Assembly (NCBI GenBank): GCA_016110215.1
Contig: JADWQD010000017.1
Location: 868,001-932,000, forward strand
Reading direction: 5' to 3'
Source: Capronia americana
Taxonomy: Eukaryota > Ascomycota > Eurotiomycetes > Chaetothyriales > Herpotrichiellaceae
Length of the DNA: 64,000 bases
Part shown: positions 34,704 through 45,306 of the stretch, one piece after another
Numbering within the stretch: the stretch's first letter is position 1
Layout: each line of letters opens with the position of its first letter
Position numbers and translations under genes: made by a program
Notes under the pieces: model-generated
Seen by the model: only the letters and a program-made list of their open reading frames with translations
The model's database searches: none
Told to the model about the DNA's origin: nothing

Positions 34704-35631
34704 GGTCTGAATGGCGCAAAACAGTTCGTGTGCACTGATGAGAGCGATTTGAGCATCCAACGAGAGATCTAGATCGTCTCCAGACAAGCTTCCTCTGGGC
34801 CATAGTACGAGTTATCCGAGAAATGCGACTCGATCTTACCCGCCTGGGGTCGCGATCGTCAGTCCCCCGCAAAGGAGTGCATTCGCGGGCTTGCGGAGAG
34901 AAAGAATATCTTCAGGACACAGTTATTTGTAGACGGACTGTCCCTTGATATAGCCACAAGTGGTCTACTGCGCCAGCCACAACTCGAATAGTTGTCCACG
35001 AGAACAAAATGTGTAACTTCTCGGAACCATTGGATGGTCCTTTACGACAACGAATTCGCGCTGAACGCACATAACGCGAGAAGCATCCTGAGCAAATAGG
35101 CATGGCCTTCCAGGTCTGTGAAGAGCCGGTTGTAATTCCCCGCCCATCCTCGCGGATCTTGGAATCACATACAGAAAAATTCCGGTCGATTCCATTGGGC
35201 GTGACCTGTGTGCAAACAATCGCGTCTTCCTCGAACCCGTTCAGGGTGCTTTCCCAGAGAAGACAACAGGGCTAGCACGCAGTCCGGCTGACTATGCGTA
35301 CGAGGCCATCGCTAGATATGTCTGCGACTTGTTCCGGAGAAGATGATGAGCGAAGAGGTCGTGAAAGATAGGGCTGAATTCTTCTCAGTGTTCAATCACC
35401 TCAGCTACAAGGAATTGCGGCCGAGTGCGTCGGCCGAATTCCTCTAAACGCTGGGTCTTGTCGAGAACGACTTCTTGGCGAAAAGGTCTTGGACCGGTGG
35501 AGAGAAGTCCTCCGTCGCTGAGACTCATGCAAGTTGAATGATCAAAGTTTGTCTTGCAGACGTTAACGTATAGGGCGACTCGGGCTTCTCTGAGAGCGAA
35601 TTCCCCAAGGCCCCACGCTTGGTCAATGGAT

Positions 35632-35835
35632 TGGGGGGGGGGGGGGGGCGGCCCGGCGCGGCCGGGCCGGGGGGCGGGGCAGAAGCGGAGCGGCAGGCGG
35701 CCNNNNNNNNNNTTTATTTTTAAAATTTTTTTTTGTATAGTTTAACGTTTTTGGGGAATCGGGCTTATCTGTGTTCTATTTCCCCAAGGCCCCACGGTTG
35801 TTAAATTTTTTGCCCCCCCCCCCCCCCCCCCCCAC
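35632..35835. other. Assembly gap with poly-G/poly-C flanks and near-duplicate sequence
   Basis: Ten N at 35703-35712. On the left lie a poly-G run and a very G+C-rich stretch; on the right an A/T run, then a poly-C run near 35814-35832. Sequence before the poly-G run and before the poly-C run is similar, sharing TTCCCCAAGGCCCCACG. This looks like an unresolved or error-rich scaffold join rather than biological sequence. Confidence 0.85.
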
Positions 35836-36306
35836 ACTGCTGGGAACCATGCAGACAAGGCCAATGCGGGCGACGCCAAGCAGAAGTCTTGAGCTCCGCC
35901 TATCCCGCGAAGGACATTGGCATAGACCTTCAGACCCACAGGTCTACAACCAGGCATGAAAGTCGTTGTAGGCTACAACCGACAAGTTCGTCCTTACTCG
36001 CCTCTGCTCAGGGCTTAGCCACCCACCGGCCGCAGCCCCAAACCGGGTGGCAGGCCACAAGAGGGTATATTGGTGGGCCTCGACAGAAGCGAGATAGTCG
36101 TCGAGCTTGAGAACAGTACTCGAATGCGCTTGCCGCGGCTTGGATTTGTGGTCAAGAAGGCTTGAGTTGAAGGGCTTTTGTCACGAGCTTGTCTGGAGGA
36201 CCGTGGCTCAATGACAACGGAGTTGTGTGCCCAGAGGAGGAATAAACACTCGCCTTCGGCATTTGCGTTGTTGCCCGGGACAGAAATCCGAGGGGTTTTG
36301 CAAGCT

Positions 36307-36945
36307 TCAGTAAAACCCAGGGCGTCGCGCAACCAGAGGGATGTCTGCTGAGGGTAACGGATTCGTGGTTTCGTGTCTTTCCTGGGCGTCACAGACAGGA
36401 TTTGCGTCTTGTTCCTGTCTGGCGAGGCGCTCCTTGTCTTCGCGGCTTTTCTCCCTGTTTTCTTGCCACACTCTGTCCTCTCTTTGCAGTTCTTCTAACG
36501 CCTCTTCCCATTCGCGTTCTTGTGTCTCGTCGCCGGTACCCAAGATCTTCTCGACATCCACTTCTTCGCCGCGTTGAAGCTTCTCGACAACTTCCCTGAG
36601 TTGCTGTATCTTGAGGTCGGCCTTGCGGGAATAAGCCACGAATTCGTTCTTGAGGCCCATGATACGAATGGCTTGAGAGCCGATCAGAATATAGATCCAG
36701 ATAAAGAACGTTGCCGGATTCGTTGGCTTCTCCGCTGCAGCGTTATCTCGCCTGGTGAATCGGCCACGGAGCGACTTGGGAATGATCGAATCCCAGAACG
36801 CGGGTTGAGCCAGACGGGGGAGACGGCTTTCTGAGGCTGTGTGTTGGTGCCGTTGCAGCCAGCATGGCTTGGGAGGGCGCACTTGGATAGACGGGAGGTG
36901 TATCAAACGGCTTGTACGGGCACTACATGAGAGCAGCGGCCTCAT
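36307..36945 (-). CDS. Mitochondrial inner-membrane-like protein of unknown function (DUF5321-like)
   Basis: 212 residues, one exon. The N-terminus is rich in Arg, Ser and His without acidic residues until past residue 50 and resembles a mitochondrial presequence. A PAFWDSIIPKSLR block precedes a single membrane span at about residues 78-97 (ATFFIWIYILIGSQAIRI). A long charged coiled coil follows (LREVVEKLQRGEEVDVEKILG, then EREWEEALEELQRED). A short Pro-rich tail closes it. The layout matches a fungal family of single-span mitochondrial proteins that I recall as DUF5321; the family name is from memory. It may serve a respiratory-chain assembly role, which is inference. It is divergent from separase. 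Confidence 0.72.
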   Translation of the reverse strand: MRPLLSCSARTSRLIHLPSIQVRPPKPCWLQRHQHTASESRLPRLAQPAFWDSIIPKSLRGRFTRRDNAAAEKPTNPATFFIWIYILIGSQAIRIMGLKNEFVAYSRKADLKIQQLREVVEKLQRGEEVDVEKILGTGDETQEREWEEALEELQREDRVWQENREKSREDKERLARQEQDANPVCDAQERHETTNPLPSADIPLVARRPGFY

Positions 36946-37293
36946 CCTGCCCCTCTAATATTGCCAGAACGTGTCGGCAGAGTGTTGGGCACAGTAAATA
37001 TGGTTGTCGCTGGCCGATGGAAACTGAGCGTCCCTGGCTTCAAGTTTCCTGGGAAAATCACGCGGTTAATCTTGCCGTGCCGAGTCGGCAGCAGTTGCCC
37101 CCGGATCCGAACGCGGAAGCAGAACCGCCGTGTTTACTGGACCGAATCGAGCGAAAAGCGTGAACGCGCTTTTAAATGTGAATGGACACTCGAATTACTC
37201 CCAATGTTCCGTGACTGACTGCACAAATCATCTGGACTACAGGTTTAACAGTATCGTACCACTGTACACGTATATCATGCATCATCTCGCACA
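36946..37293. promoter_or_regulatory. Bidirectional promoter, mitochondrial protein / separase
   Basis: 348 bases between two divergent starts. No specific element stood out. Confidence 0.45.
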
Positions 37294-40200
37294 ATGACCA
37301 TCAGCCGCGATGTCACTGTTGCGGGGGCATTTGACACTATTCGCACCGAGCTCAGATTGACGGCTCCGACGCCTGAGACTCTCCGCTACCTGCGAGCGGT
37401 CCTCGGTCTACGCCCTCATGGCGTATGCGACACGAAGACTGCACGTGCCCCAGCTAAGCTGATTCCTCCAAAAAAGGAATCTGCCAAAAGCCGACCTCCT
37501 GTGAGAGCTGCCAACAGGCAACGTCAAATCCCAGGCGCAACATTCGGGATTCATGATAGCGGCGATGGCCAACCACCCAACTTGTCGCAAAGCGATCGCC
37601 TCAAAATCGCTACTGAGGCCTTCAACCTCACGCTCAGACTTCTTGGAGACACTATCAAGGCACTGAAAGGCAACCAAGAATGCATTGCGACCAGCCAGCC
37701 GACACTTTGTCTTCCCCAGCCGGACCAAGCTCTACAGGAACGATCCGGGAATAGGGAGGGGAAAAGGCCTGCGGCATGTCCAAGGGAGACCACTCCATCT
37801 GGTAAGCCAGGTGATTCGGAAGTGGTGGTGGAATGCTGTTATTCCGCGTTGCAGTACCTGCGCAAATCTGACACTGGAACGACGAGATCTGGCGCCACCA
37901 AGAATGTCGGGCTGGAGAATGCTGCGTTGATTCTTTTAGACAGGAGCATCTCTTTGAACCTTGCTACTCATGCGGTCCGTCAGCTCTCTGATATCCAACA
38001 CGTATATTGGAGAAGCTGCACTGAAGAGACTATTCCCTTAGAGACCAGCATTGCGGGGCTTCTCCTAGGCCGGCCCGATGCAGCGGACGACAACTCCATA
38101 TTCGGCTTTACGACGTCCATGCAAAGTCAAGCTCTCCGTCTTGCTCTGTTACTGGGCCCCAAATGCATTAGTCCAGAGCTTGTGAAGTCGCTCGGACCCG
38201 ACACCGCGGGAAGTCCTGCCTGGATCACCATACAAGGGCTGTCGAAAGGACGACTTAAACCTGAGCAGGCTGGGTTGCAGCTTCGAACCATAGCACTTGC
38301 CGCTGCTCGAATGTATACAACTGCCATCAAGTCCTCCTCGGAGAAGCCATCACCGGAAGTTCTTTTCGACCTTTTCTTCCTATCCCTGCGCGTCAAATTC
38401 GAATCTTGGACACACTTGGGTGTCACACCCGATCCAGCAGCTGATGTTTGGCGACCCTTTCACCATGCACTCAAGAAGCTGTCGACCCATACGAATGGTT
38501 TAGGCATATCGTATAAACAGATCCTACATTCCATTGCCACGATACGCGGGCTCATCGACGCCGCGGGTTGCGCGCCTGACATACCTCCAGAGCTTGCTGA
38601 GACACTAATGGACACAGTGGAAGATTCAGATGAACACGCACGACTAGTGTCCATTCTGGAAGAGAATATACCGGAGTCTGGGGGCCGACACCTCGTGCTG
38701 CGGTGTCAGATAACTACCTCGCTGTTGAAGGGCGTTTCTCACAATCTACCAAAGGCCCTGAGCTCGGTGAAAATTCTGGAACGCACGCTTGACGAGAGGA
38801 CTGCAATCTCACAAGGGGAACTTGCCAAGTTCCTTGTGCACCTTGCCCAACTCCGTAAAGCGACTGCCGCACTGATCATGGCTGATCCAGCGAAAAACCG
38901 GGCCCCAGGCTATGAGGGAGGTCCACAAGACCTTCAAATTGGCCTTGTCCGCCTCACGTATGCCTCTTTCAGGTTCTTGAAACGACACATGACAACAGCA
39001 TTGACTCAGCCGGCGGACGATTCCCCGACAAACATCCAGCAAGCATTTCTAATCACCTTCATGAAGATCATTGATACTGTCTTGTCTACGGACCGCTGCG
39101 CTGTCACTCAGACACCCGAATTGGCGCAGATGCTGTGGGAAACTCTTAAAGACTGTTCAGTGGCAATAGATGACCTCCAGACCTCCCATAATTCTGCTCA
39201 CGCTCAAAGCCCAGTTGAGACTCAACGCAACCAACTGCGAATACGGATGTCCCAACTGTTTTGGTCGCGGTATCTCGCAGCCGTGAAAGCGGGCAAATCC
39301 CCTCTGGAACAGGGGGCCGTACTTGAGCTATCACTTCAAGGCCTCCTCGAATTGCCAATACCGGATCAGAGGGCTGCATATCTCGCACTCAAATTCGAGA
39401 AACTCGGACACTGCTTTTTAGCAGCGAACAACTTTGTAATGGCTACAAACTCTTTTCGGAATGCCATTTCCGCCACCATCAGACAAGGCGTCCTCGGTGA
39501 CATCGTGGAATCGCTCTTGTCTGGACCCCTTCGCTGCGCTTGGTCGGAGCAAGACTCAAACCACAAAGCTTTTGGAAAGGTTCTTGCCACATACGCTAAA
39601 ACCTTACTCGATCATCCACCCCGAGACGGGGTGAATGAATGCTTCTATGATGACCAGTCCCTGCCAGCAATCCAGCGAGCTGCTTTGATAGAGAAACAGA
39701 TGCTTTCGATTTTTGAGCTGGACTTGGGTGATCGCCAATTCAGCGCTTGTACGAGGATGGTGGAAATGCTACATCAGCTCTTGAGCCAGCCAGAGTACCA
39801 AGTTTACATGTCGAGGTCTGTCAGCCTACTTCTTGGTTCCTGTTTGAGGAGGAGAAGGGCAGCTGCGACTTTCCCCGTGAACGCTGCTATTGTTCAAGGC
39901 CTTCTCGGTTGGGAGAATGCAGCAAACGAAAACGTCTTCCTGCGGAAATTTGGACGGGAACTCCGCTCGCTGCTTTGTCTTCAACACGGTTTCTTTAATG
40001 GATCGATCACCCATCAAGTACTCGCAAAAGCGGTAGAGCACCTCTCCGACATCGCCCACTCCTGTGCGACCTTGGAGCAAACACAAGTGCTCTGTGATAA
40101 TGTGGGAGCACATGTTCTTCCGCTTCTACTCGCAGTCGACTATGCCAGCATGGGGGAAGACGACAGGACAGCTCTAGCGGCTTTGGGGACATTGGAACAC

Positions 40201-43200
40201 CTGGGCAATCTTGGAATTGACGCTCCGGGACTCTGTATGACGAGCATCCTCGTCCGCAAGAGCAATATCCAGCTGCGACTGCAGGATGCTCAATCTGCGG
40301 GAATATCGCTTGCAACAGCCAATAAAGCGCTTGGCGATGCCAGGATGGAACCACTATCTGAGGTTGAGTTGGCACTATCATATTCTGAATATCACCTACA
40401 AGTCTTGAATCTCGAAGAATGCCTGCACTGCCTGCTTCGAGCCAAACGTGCTTGGGAAGGCCAAGACATGTCGACCAGACTGGCGTCGACAAAATCCAAG
40501 CTGAAAGGACAAAGCCTGCTTTGCAGAGCAGCCTATTTGGCGTCACAGTTGGCTTACAAGCAGCACCGGCTTCTGGAGGCAATTGTTTTCGCAAGACAAT
40601 CCGCCAAGATCGCTGCGTCCATCTGGTCGTCAATCGACAACCTGTGGGCTTCCGCAGCTCGTTCAGAGTCAACTGCTCCAGTTGACTCCGAGATGCACGA
40701 CGTCTCGGCTGAGTTTTCGAAGCTCGATTTGTCCAATGAGCCTTCTTTGCAATTAACGGCGAACACAGTCTTCTGTGCACCTTACGTTTCATTGTGCTTC
40801 GATGTCTTCAAACATACCGCATTCTTGATCTCCCATTGCGGGATCTATCAGGATGCTGCAACATTCTACGAGCAGGCGCTGAAAATATCGAGGAGAACGA
40901 GCCGTTCAACTGATGAAGCAATTGTCCTAAGCGAATTAAGTGTGTTATACGCCCGAGGCGGGCAGGTTGCCAAAGCCAGGGAGGTGATTCGCGACCCTCT
41001 TCAAAGCAACGTTCTATGCGCCTCGGGGTACCATCAAGCACTCGCCTCAGTTAACAGGGGCGAGGCGTATCTGGTCATGGAAGACTTAACAGCGGCTCAT
41101 CGGTGGTTGCTGGAAGCAAAGCAGCACCGGGCTTCCAATGCCATCTGCAGTGACGATCCTGTTGCTTGTCGGATTCCAAAAGGCAGAATGATCAAGCCCA
41201 CTGTAAAGAAGCCAGTGAGGCAGGGCACAGCTAAGCGCCAGAAAGACAACGAACTCGGCCAACCCACGACGCCATGTGTATCATCATCTACACTGGAGGT
41301 CAAAGACGTCGACGTGAGAATATGCGCTTTAGAAACGAGACTCAGGTTGTTGGAACACGGGACAGGCGCGACGACAGTATCCAGCAATGTCATCGGTTGC
41401 AACGATGATGAAGATGGCCGTATGTCGATTGCTGTCGCCCTCAACTTGGTGCGAGCTGGGCTAAAACTTCTCTCCGATGATCCGGTACACGGCGTGCTTG
41501 CTGAAACAGCAGTAGCCCTTCCTGTGAGGTATCGATCTGCAAGAAAGAGCGGGAGAGTATCCTTCGTACAGGGTGCAGCTCTTGTCAACGCCAAAACCCG
41601 ACTCACCAAGCAAAAGCCAGAGAATAGCACATTCAGCAACGGGAGCGCGTTGTTGCTTCAGGCTCATGACATCCTGCAGAGACTGAACGACTCCCGGCCA
41701 AATCGGCTTTCTTCTGAGCTTGTTCACACCTGTTACAAGGTCCTGACGCAGATAACCCTCCTCTCCACGGCCTTGAATCAGCCATTGATCCCCTCGTCCC
41801 TCGACTTGGTATTGGATATAGCACGTCCGTTGGATCTGGCAAGGCTTCGTGAAGACTACGTCACTTTAGGCGAGCTCAGTGCAACCCGAAGGACCAAAAT
41901 GCACGAATGGCCGAGCACCAATGTAATCATCAATGGAAGGTCCGTGGACTCAAAACTAGTCAAGGAATTGGACCTGGCCCTCTTGCCAGCTTCGTGGTCG
42001 GTGGTCTGCCTGGAGCTAAACGAAGATAAGAACGAGCTTTTCATGGCTCGCTTGAGGCGCGAGGCATCTCCGTTCGTGGTCAGAATCCCTTTGGCACGAC
42101 CTGATCCATCGGATGGAGAGACCGACGGACTCGATCTGGCCAGCGCCAAAATAGAGATGCAGGAGATTATCACGAGAGCCAATGCGACAGCACATGATGC
42201 CAGAGGGTCTTCAGCGGACAAATCAGTCAGAGGAGCTTGGTTTGCCGAGCGTCAAGCTTTGGATCAGCAGCTTTCGACGCTTTTGGACAACATTGAGAAT
42301 GTCTGGTTTGGCGGCTTTCGTGGACTGCTCTGTACTTCTCATCAGGACGAGCGCCAATTCTCGGGCTTCGGACAACGACTCAAATCGACGTTAAATAGGC
42401 ATCTTCCGTCCAGGCGAAAGACGTCACGGCCAGGCGACTCCACAGTTCACCTTCATGATCATGTGCTGGAGCTGTTTATTGGACTGGGCCATCCTCGAGA
42501 TGCCGACTTGGAGGATGCGGTCACAGATTTGTTATACTTCGTGATTGATATCCTCCAATTCAACGGTGAGCGCAACGCATATGACGAAATCGATTTTGAT
42601 GCCATGTTGATTGAAGTATTGGATTCAATGCATGCGTACCATGATGCGACACCCCTCGCCGGTGACAAGCATGACCATCTGATACTCGTCTTGGATAAAG
42701 AGTTGCAATTATTCCCTTGGGAGTCACTCCCATGCCTGAGAGGCCATGCTGCGTCAAGAATGCCTTCGCTGGGCGCTATATGGGAACGATTGGGAACGAT
42801 GAGTGAACGGTCGCCCACCTCCGAGGCCTACATGGTTCGGAAAACAAACGGGGCGTATATACTCAACCCATCTTCCGATCTGAAGTCGACGCAGGAAACC
42901 TTTGCCCAGCTCTTCCAGAACCAGTTGCCTGGCTACAAAGCCATTGTCAACCGACCACCAGAAACAGGTGAATTTGAGACGGCCCTGCAGGAGCACGACC
43001 TGATGCTGTACTTCGGTCATGGCGGCGCTGGGCAATACATTCGGCCTCGCGTGATCCGGAAAATGGACAAATGCGCAACGACGCTGTTGATGGGCTGCAG
43101 CAGCGCCAAGCTGTCCGAATGTGGAGTCTACGAGCCATCTGGCATGCCACTGAGTTATCTCAGTGGAGGTTGTCCAGCATTGGTCGGGACACTTTGGGAC

Positions 43201-43446
43201 GTCACGGATCGAGATATTGACCGTTTTGCTTTGCAGCTCATGGAAAATTGGGGGTTGCTGAACGTCGCAGAGGGTTCAGGAGGACGGAATCCCAAAAAGT
43301 CAAGCAAGAGCAAGGCAGAGAGGTGTGAGAAGCGCGGACCGGTGTCTCTGGATCAGGCTGTAGCAGATGGTCGAGATGCGTGCTTGCTAAAGTATCTGAA
43401 TGGGGCAGCGCCTGTCATGTATGGTGTACCGGTAATCTTGGATTAG
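37294..43446 (+). CDS. ESP1: Separase (peptidase family C50)
   Basis: The cysteine protease that cleaves the cohesin kleisin at anaphase (Esp1 in yeast, BimB in Aspergillus nidulans). It is 2050 residues in one exon. About 1,600 residues of helical, TPR-like superhelix precede the caspase-like protease domain. The catalytic dyad is clear: His1909 in YFGHGGAGQYI and Cys1935 in LLMGCSSAKL, 26 residues apart, the same spacing as in human separase (His2003/Cys2029). Downstream blocks SGGCPALVGTLWDVTDRDIDRF and the LELQLFPWESLP-like block (DKELQLFPWESLPCLRG) upstream are also family hallmarks. The absence of any intron over 6.1 kb is notable for this window. The substrate would be an Rad21/Scc1 homologue elsewhere in the genome. 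Confidence 0.97.
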   Translation: MTISRDVTVAGAFDTIRTELRLTAPTPETLRYLRAVLGLRPHGVCDTKTARAPAKLIPPKKESAKSRPPVRAANRQRQIPGATFGIHDSGDGQPPNLSQSDRLKIATEAFNLTLRLLGDTIKALKGNQECIATSQPTLCLPQPDQALQERSGNREGKRPAACPRETTPSGKPGDSEVVVECCYSALQYLRKSDTGTTRSGATKNVGLENAALILLDRSISLNLATHAVRQLSDIQHVYWRSCTEETIPLETSIAGLLLGRPDAADDNSIFGFTTSMQSQALRLALLLGPKCISPELVKSLGPDTAGSPAWITIQGLSKGRLKPEQAGLQLRTIALAAARMYTTAIKSSSEKPSPEVLFDLFFLSLRVKFESWTHLGVTPDPAADVWRPFHHALKKLSTHTNGLGISYKQILHSIATIRGLIDAAGCAPDIPPELAETLMDTVEDSDEHARLVSILEENIPESGGRHLVLRCQITTSLLKGVSHNLPKALSSVKILERTLDERTAISQGELAKFLVHLAQLRKATAALIMADPAKNRAPGYEGGPQDLQIGLVRLTYASFRFLKRHMTTALTQPADDSPTNIQQAFLITFMKIIDTVLSTDRCAVTQTPELAQMLWETLKDCSVAIDDLQTSHNSAHAQSPVETQRNQLRIRMSQLFWSRYLAAVKAGKSPLEQGAVLELSLQGLLELPIPDQRAAYLALKFEKLGHCFLAANNFVMATNSFRNAISATIRQGVLGDIVESLLSGPLRCAWSEQDSNHKAFGKVLATYAKTLLDHPPRDGVNECFYDDQSLPAIQRAALIEKQMLSIFELDLGDRQFSACTRMVEMLHQLLSQPEYQVYMSRSVSLLLGSCLRRRRAAATFPVNAAIVQGLLGWENAANENVFLRKFGRELRSLLCLQHGFFNGSITHQVLAKAVEHLSDIAHSCATLEQTQVLCDNVGAHVLPLLLAVDYASMGEDDRTALAALGTLEHLGNLGIDAPGLCMTSILVRKSNIQLRLQDAQSAGISLATANKALGDARMEPLSEVELALSYSEYHLQVLNLEECLHCLLRAKRAWEGQDMSTRLASTKSKLKGQSLLCRAAYLASQLAYKQHRLLEAIVFARQSAKIAASIWSSIDNLWASAARSESTAPVDSEMHDVSAEFSKLDLSNEPSLQLTANTVFCAPYVSLCFDVFKHTAFLISHCGIYQDAATFYEQALKISRRTSRSTDEAIVLSELSVLYARGGQVAKAREVIRDPLQSNVLCASGYHQALASVNRGEAYLVMEDLTAAHRWLLEAKQHRASNAICSDDPVACRIPKGRMIKPTVKKPVRQGTAKRQKDNELGQPTTPCVSSSTLEVKDVDVRICALETRLRLLEHGTGATTVSSNVIGCNDDEDGRMSIAVALNLVRAGLKLLSDDPVHGVLAETAVALPVRYRSARKSGRVSFVQGAALVNAKTRLTKQKPENSTFSNGSALLLQAHDILQRLNDSRPNRLSSELVHTCYKVLTQITLLSTALNQPLIPSSLDLVLDIARPLDLARLREDYVTLGELSATRRTKMHEWPSTNVIINGRSVDSKLVKELDLALLPASWSVVCLELNEDKNELFMARLRREASPFVVRIPLARPDPSDGETDGLDLASAKIEMQEIITRANATAHDARGSSADKSVRGAWFAERQALDQQLSTLLDNIENVWFGGFRGLLCTSHQDERQFSGFGQRLKSTLNRHLPSRRKTSRPGDSTVHLHDHVLELFIGLGHPRDADLEDAVTDLLYFVIDILQFNGERNAYDEIDFDAMLIEVLDSMHAYHDATPLAGDKHDHLILVLDKELQLFPWESLPCLRGHAASRMPSLGAIWERLGTMSERSPTSEAYMVRKTNGAYILNPSSDLKSTQETFAQLFQNQLPGYKAIVNRPPETGEFETALQEHDLMLYFGHGGAGQYIRPRVIRKMDKCATTLLMGCSSAKLSECGVYEPSGMPLSYLSGGCPALVGTLWDVTDRDIDRFALQLMENWGLLNVAEGSGGRNPKKSSKSKAERCEKRGPVSLDQAVADGRDACLLKYLNGAAPVMYGVPVILD

Positions 43447-43818
43447 CAGAATGATAGCCGTGGCAGTATGAGTTCCACAACCCGGGCATTTCTTGATGAG
43501 GCTGAGGCGAGTTTCGGGCCGGACGAGGCTGATACCGGAGCCCAACGATGGCCACTGACCGCGGGCGCAGGCGGGGGGGTTCCTTCTGGGATCGACCAAT
43601 CGGAGGCTGGTGACGAACATAGCCCGTTGTGCACCGTTGGACAAGGCAGCCGCCAATGCTCACAGCCTCCCTCAGTGTCCGCTCACCTCGATCACATCTT
43701 CGACCTCAAGTCCCATTTACCTGCTACTGTGTACAACATATGTTGATACACTTATTCCAGTTTCCATTGCCCCCACGACGCTCCTAACCCTCGTCTACCG
43801 CCTGCCGGGCCTCAGTCC
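43447..43818. other. Intergenic region
   Basis: 372 bases between separase and a co-directional membrane protein gene. The tail (43650-43818) is pyrimidine-rich and resembles a fungal promoter/leader. Overlapping short ORFs are not supported. Confidence 0.5.
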
Positions 43819-44831
43819 ATGCAACTCGATTCCCACCGCCGTCAACTGAGCATCACCATGCCTTGCCAGTGGACTCGAGGGTGGGCTCAACGTACCTGCG
43901 CAGCCCAGCAAGCAAAGATGGCTGAATCGACGACCACCATGGCGACGCATCGTACGCCTTGTTGCAGCTCAAGCTCCGATGTCGAAACCTGGAGGGACAT
44001 CCGCAGATACAACCTCCGCATGATGAGGAAGCAAGTTCGCTACATTGTGTTGCTCATGGCACTAATCGAGGCCTTGCGGGTTGGTCCGATTCAGATCGTC
44101 TATGCTGGAAAGCATGGCTATCCGGCCCCTGCAGAAGACGACTTCGGCGTACGTCTCTGCCCTCACCCTGCGACATATGAAGCATGCTGACGACCATTTT
44201 GAATAGATTGCCTACACCATGGGATACTTTGTCTCCTGGCTCTATGTCTGCATCTTCATGATCATCTGGGTGCCTTTCTTCCAGGTATGTGTACCGTGCT
44301 CGTCGGTTCCAAAACTCGCAGACCTAACAGTGATAGTGGTGGGTGGACAAGGTCTTCCCTGACTCTGCCGAAGATCCATCCAAGCCTTCTTTCGCCATGA
44401 AAGTGATGTGCTTCCTCAAGAAAGTCAACATGATCCTCCTCCCCGTCTCGATCGGCATCTCCTTCATCACCTACGCATGCTACGTCGTCCACACCTTCGT
44501 GTACGTGGACAGCCGGGCCTATGGCTCCAAGACGCTCCCAAAGAACACCCGCAAGAACTGGGCCGTCCGTGCCTTCATGCTGCTTGGTACTGCCATGACT
44601 ACAAGCTTGGGCTATGGGGCGTTCCAGATTCTCGCCGACATGGACCTGGCGCATGTCAAGACACTCGAATATGCCCTCATCGTGGTACCCGTTCAAATTA
44701 ACCTTGGTATCCTGTTGGGCACAGTCATGCAGTTCCGCATGGAAAAGAGACTTGCACGCAAGCAAGCGTTGCAGGCTGCCAGGACAGAAGAGGGGTTTGC
44801 CGACGAAAAGGCTGCCCTTATGGAGGTTTAG
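43819..44831 (+). CDS. Five-span membrane protein of unknown function
   Basis: Model join(43819..44148, 44207..44284, 44337..44831), 300 residues; introns of 58 and 52 bases, both phase 0. Five hydrophobic spans: about residues 75-95 (YIVLLMALIEALRVGPIQIV), 113-135 (GYFVSWLYVCIFMIIWVPFF), 168-193, 213-236 and 247-270. The second exon is essentially one span. A hydrophilic Ser/Thr/Cys-rich N-terminus and a Lys/Arg/Glu-rich C-terminus (RKQALQAARTEEGF) flank the spans. In-frame Met codons at 43819, 43858 and 43918 leave the start uncertain; the most upstream is given. No family was recognised. Confidence 0.78.
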
Positions 44832-45306
44832 ATGGCGCGGCCCCTTGCAGAATCGATATGGACATAGCTGGTGCTTGTTAAGCTCCCCCACTGGTCAGTA
44901 CAATCCTTTGGGGGCTTATGAGTGGCCACCAGTCTGCCAGCAAGAAGCAGAAGATCATCGCCTTGCCGGCAAAACCCCAAGGAGGCTCGGGAGGCCGGTG
45001 CACGTCTGCTCGGTTGGTACAGTCAATCTCGGTGGAAGGGTATGGTATTGTACTTCAGAAACAATGCAGGGCAGGTGTCAGAATGGAGCAAGAAGGAGAA
45101 CATTGGAAACAGGATGAGAACTTTCTTTTTGGGCGTAGTAGCTTATTATGGTAGGAGTATCCATGGACTGTTGATCGGAAGGTGCCTTCCGTTGATAACT
45201 TATTTGAAGAGCTGTTCGTGCCTCTGGCAGCAATGTCGTCGTGGAGTAGAGATGGCCCCGGGAGTCACCGTATGGCCAGTTCAAAGACCACAATCCCAAC
45301 CACCGA
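44832..45306. other. Convergent intergenic region
   Basis: About 475 bases between converging genes; probably 3' UTRs. Nothing recognised. Confidence 0.5.

Larger units (their letters stand above)
33905..36306. other. Gene-poor region containing an assembly gap
   Basis: About 2.4 kb with no supported gene. It holds the NTF2-RRM promoter, a small tandem repeat and the N gap described separately. Short frames at 34395-34646 and 34912-35219 have no recognisable family. Confidence 0.5.

Noticed and set aside
35554..35745. Frame spanning the N gap
   Set aside because: Its translation includes unknown residues and homopolymer-derived glycine runs; an assembly artefact.
40007..40792. 261-codon minus-strand frame inside separase
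   Set aside because: Antisense to conserved separase sequence, no domain.
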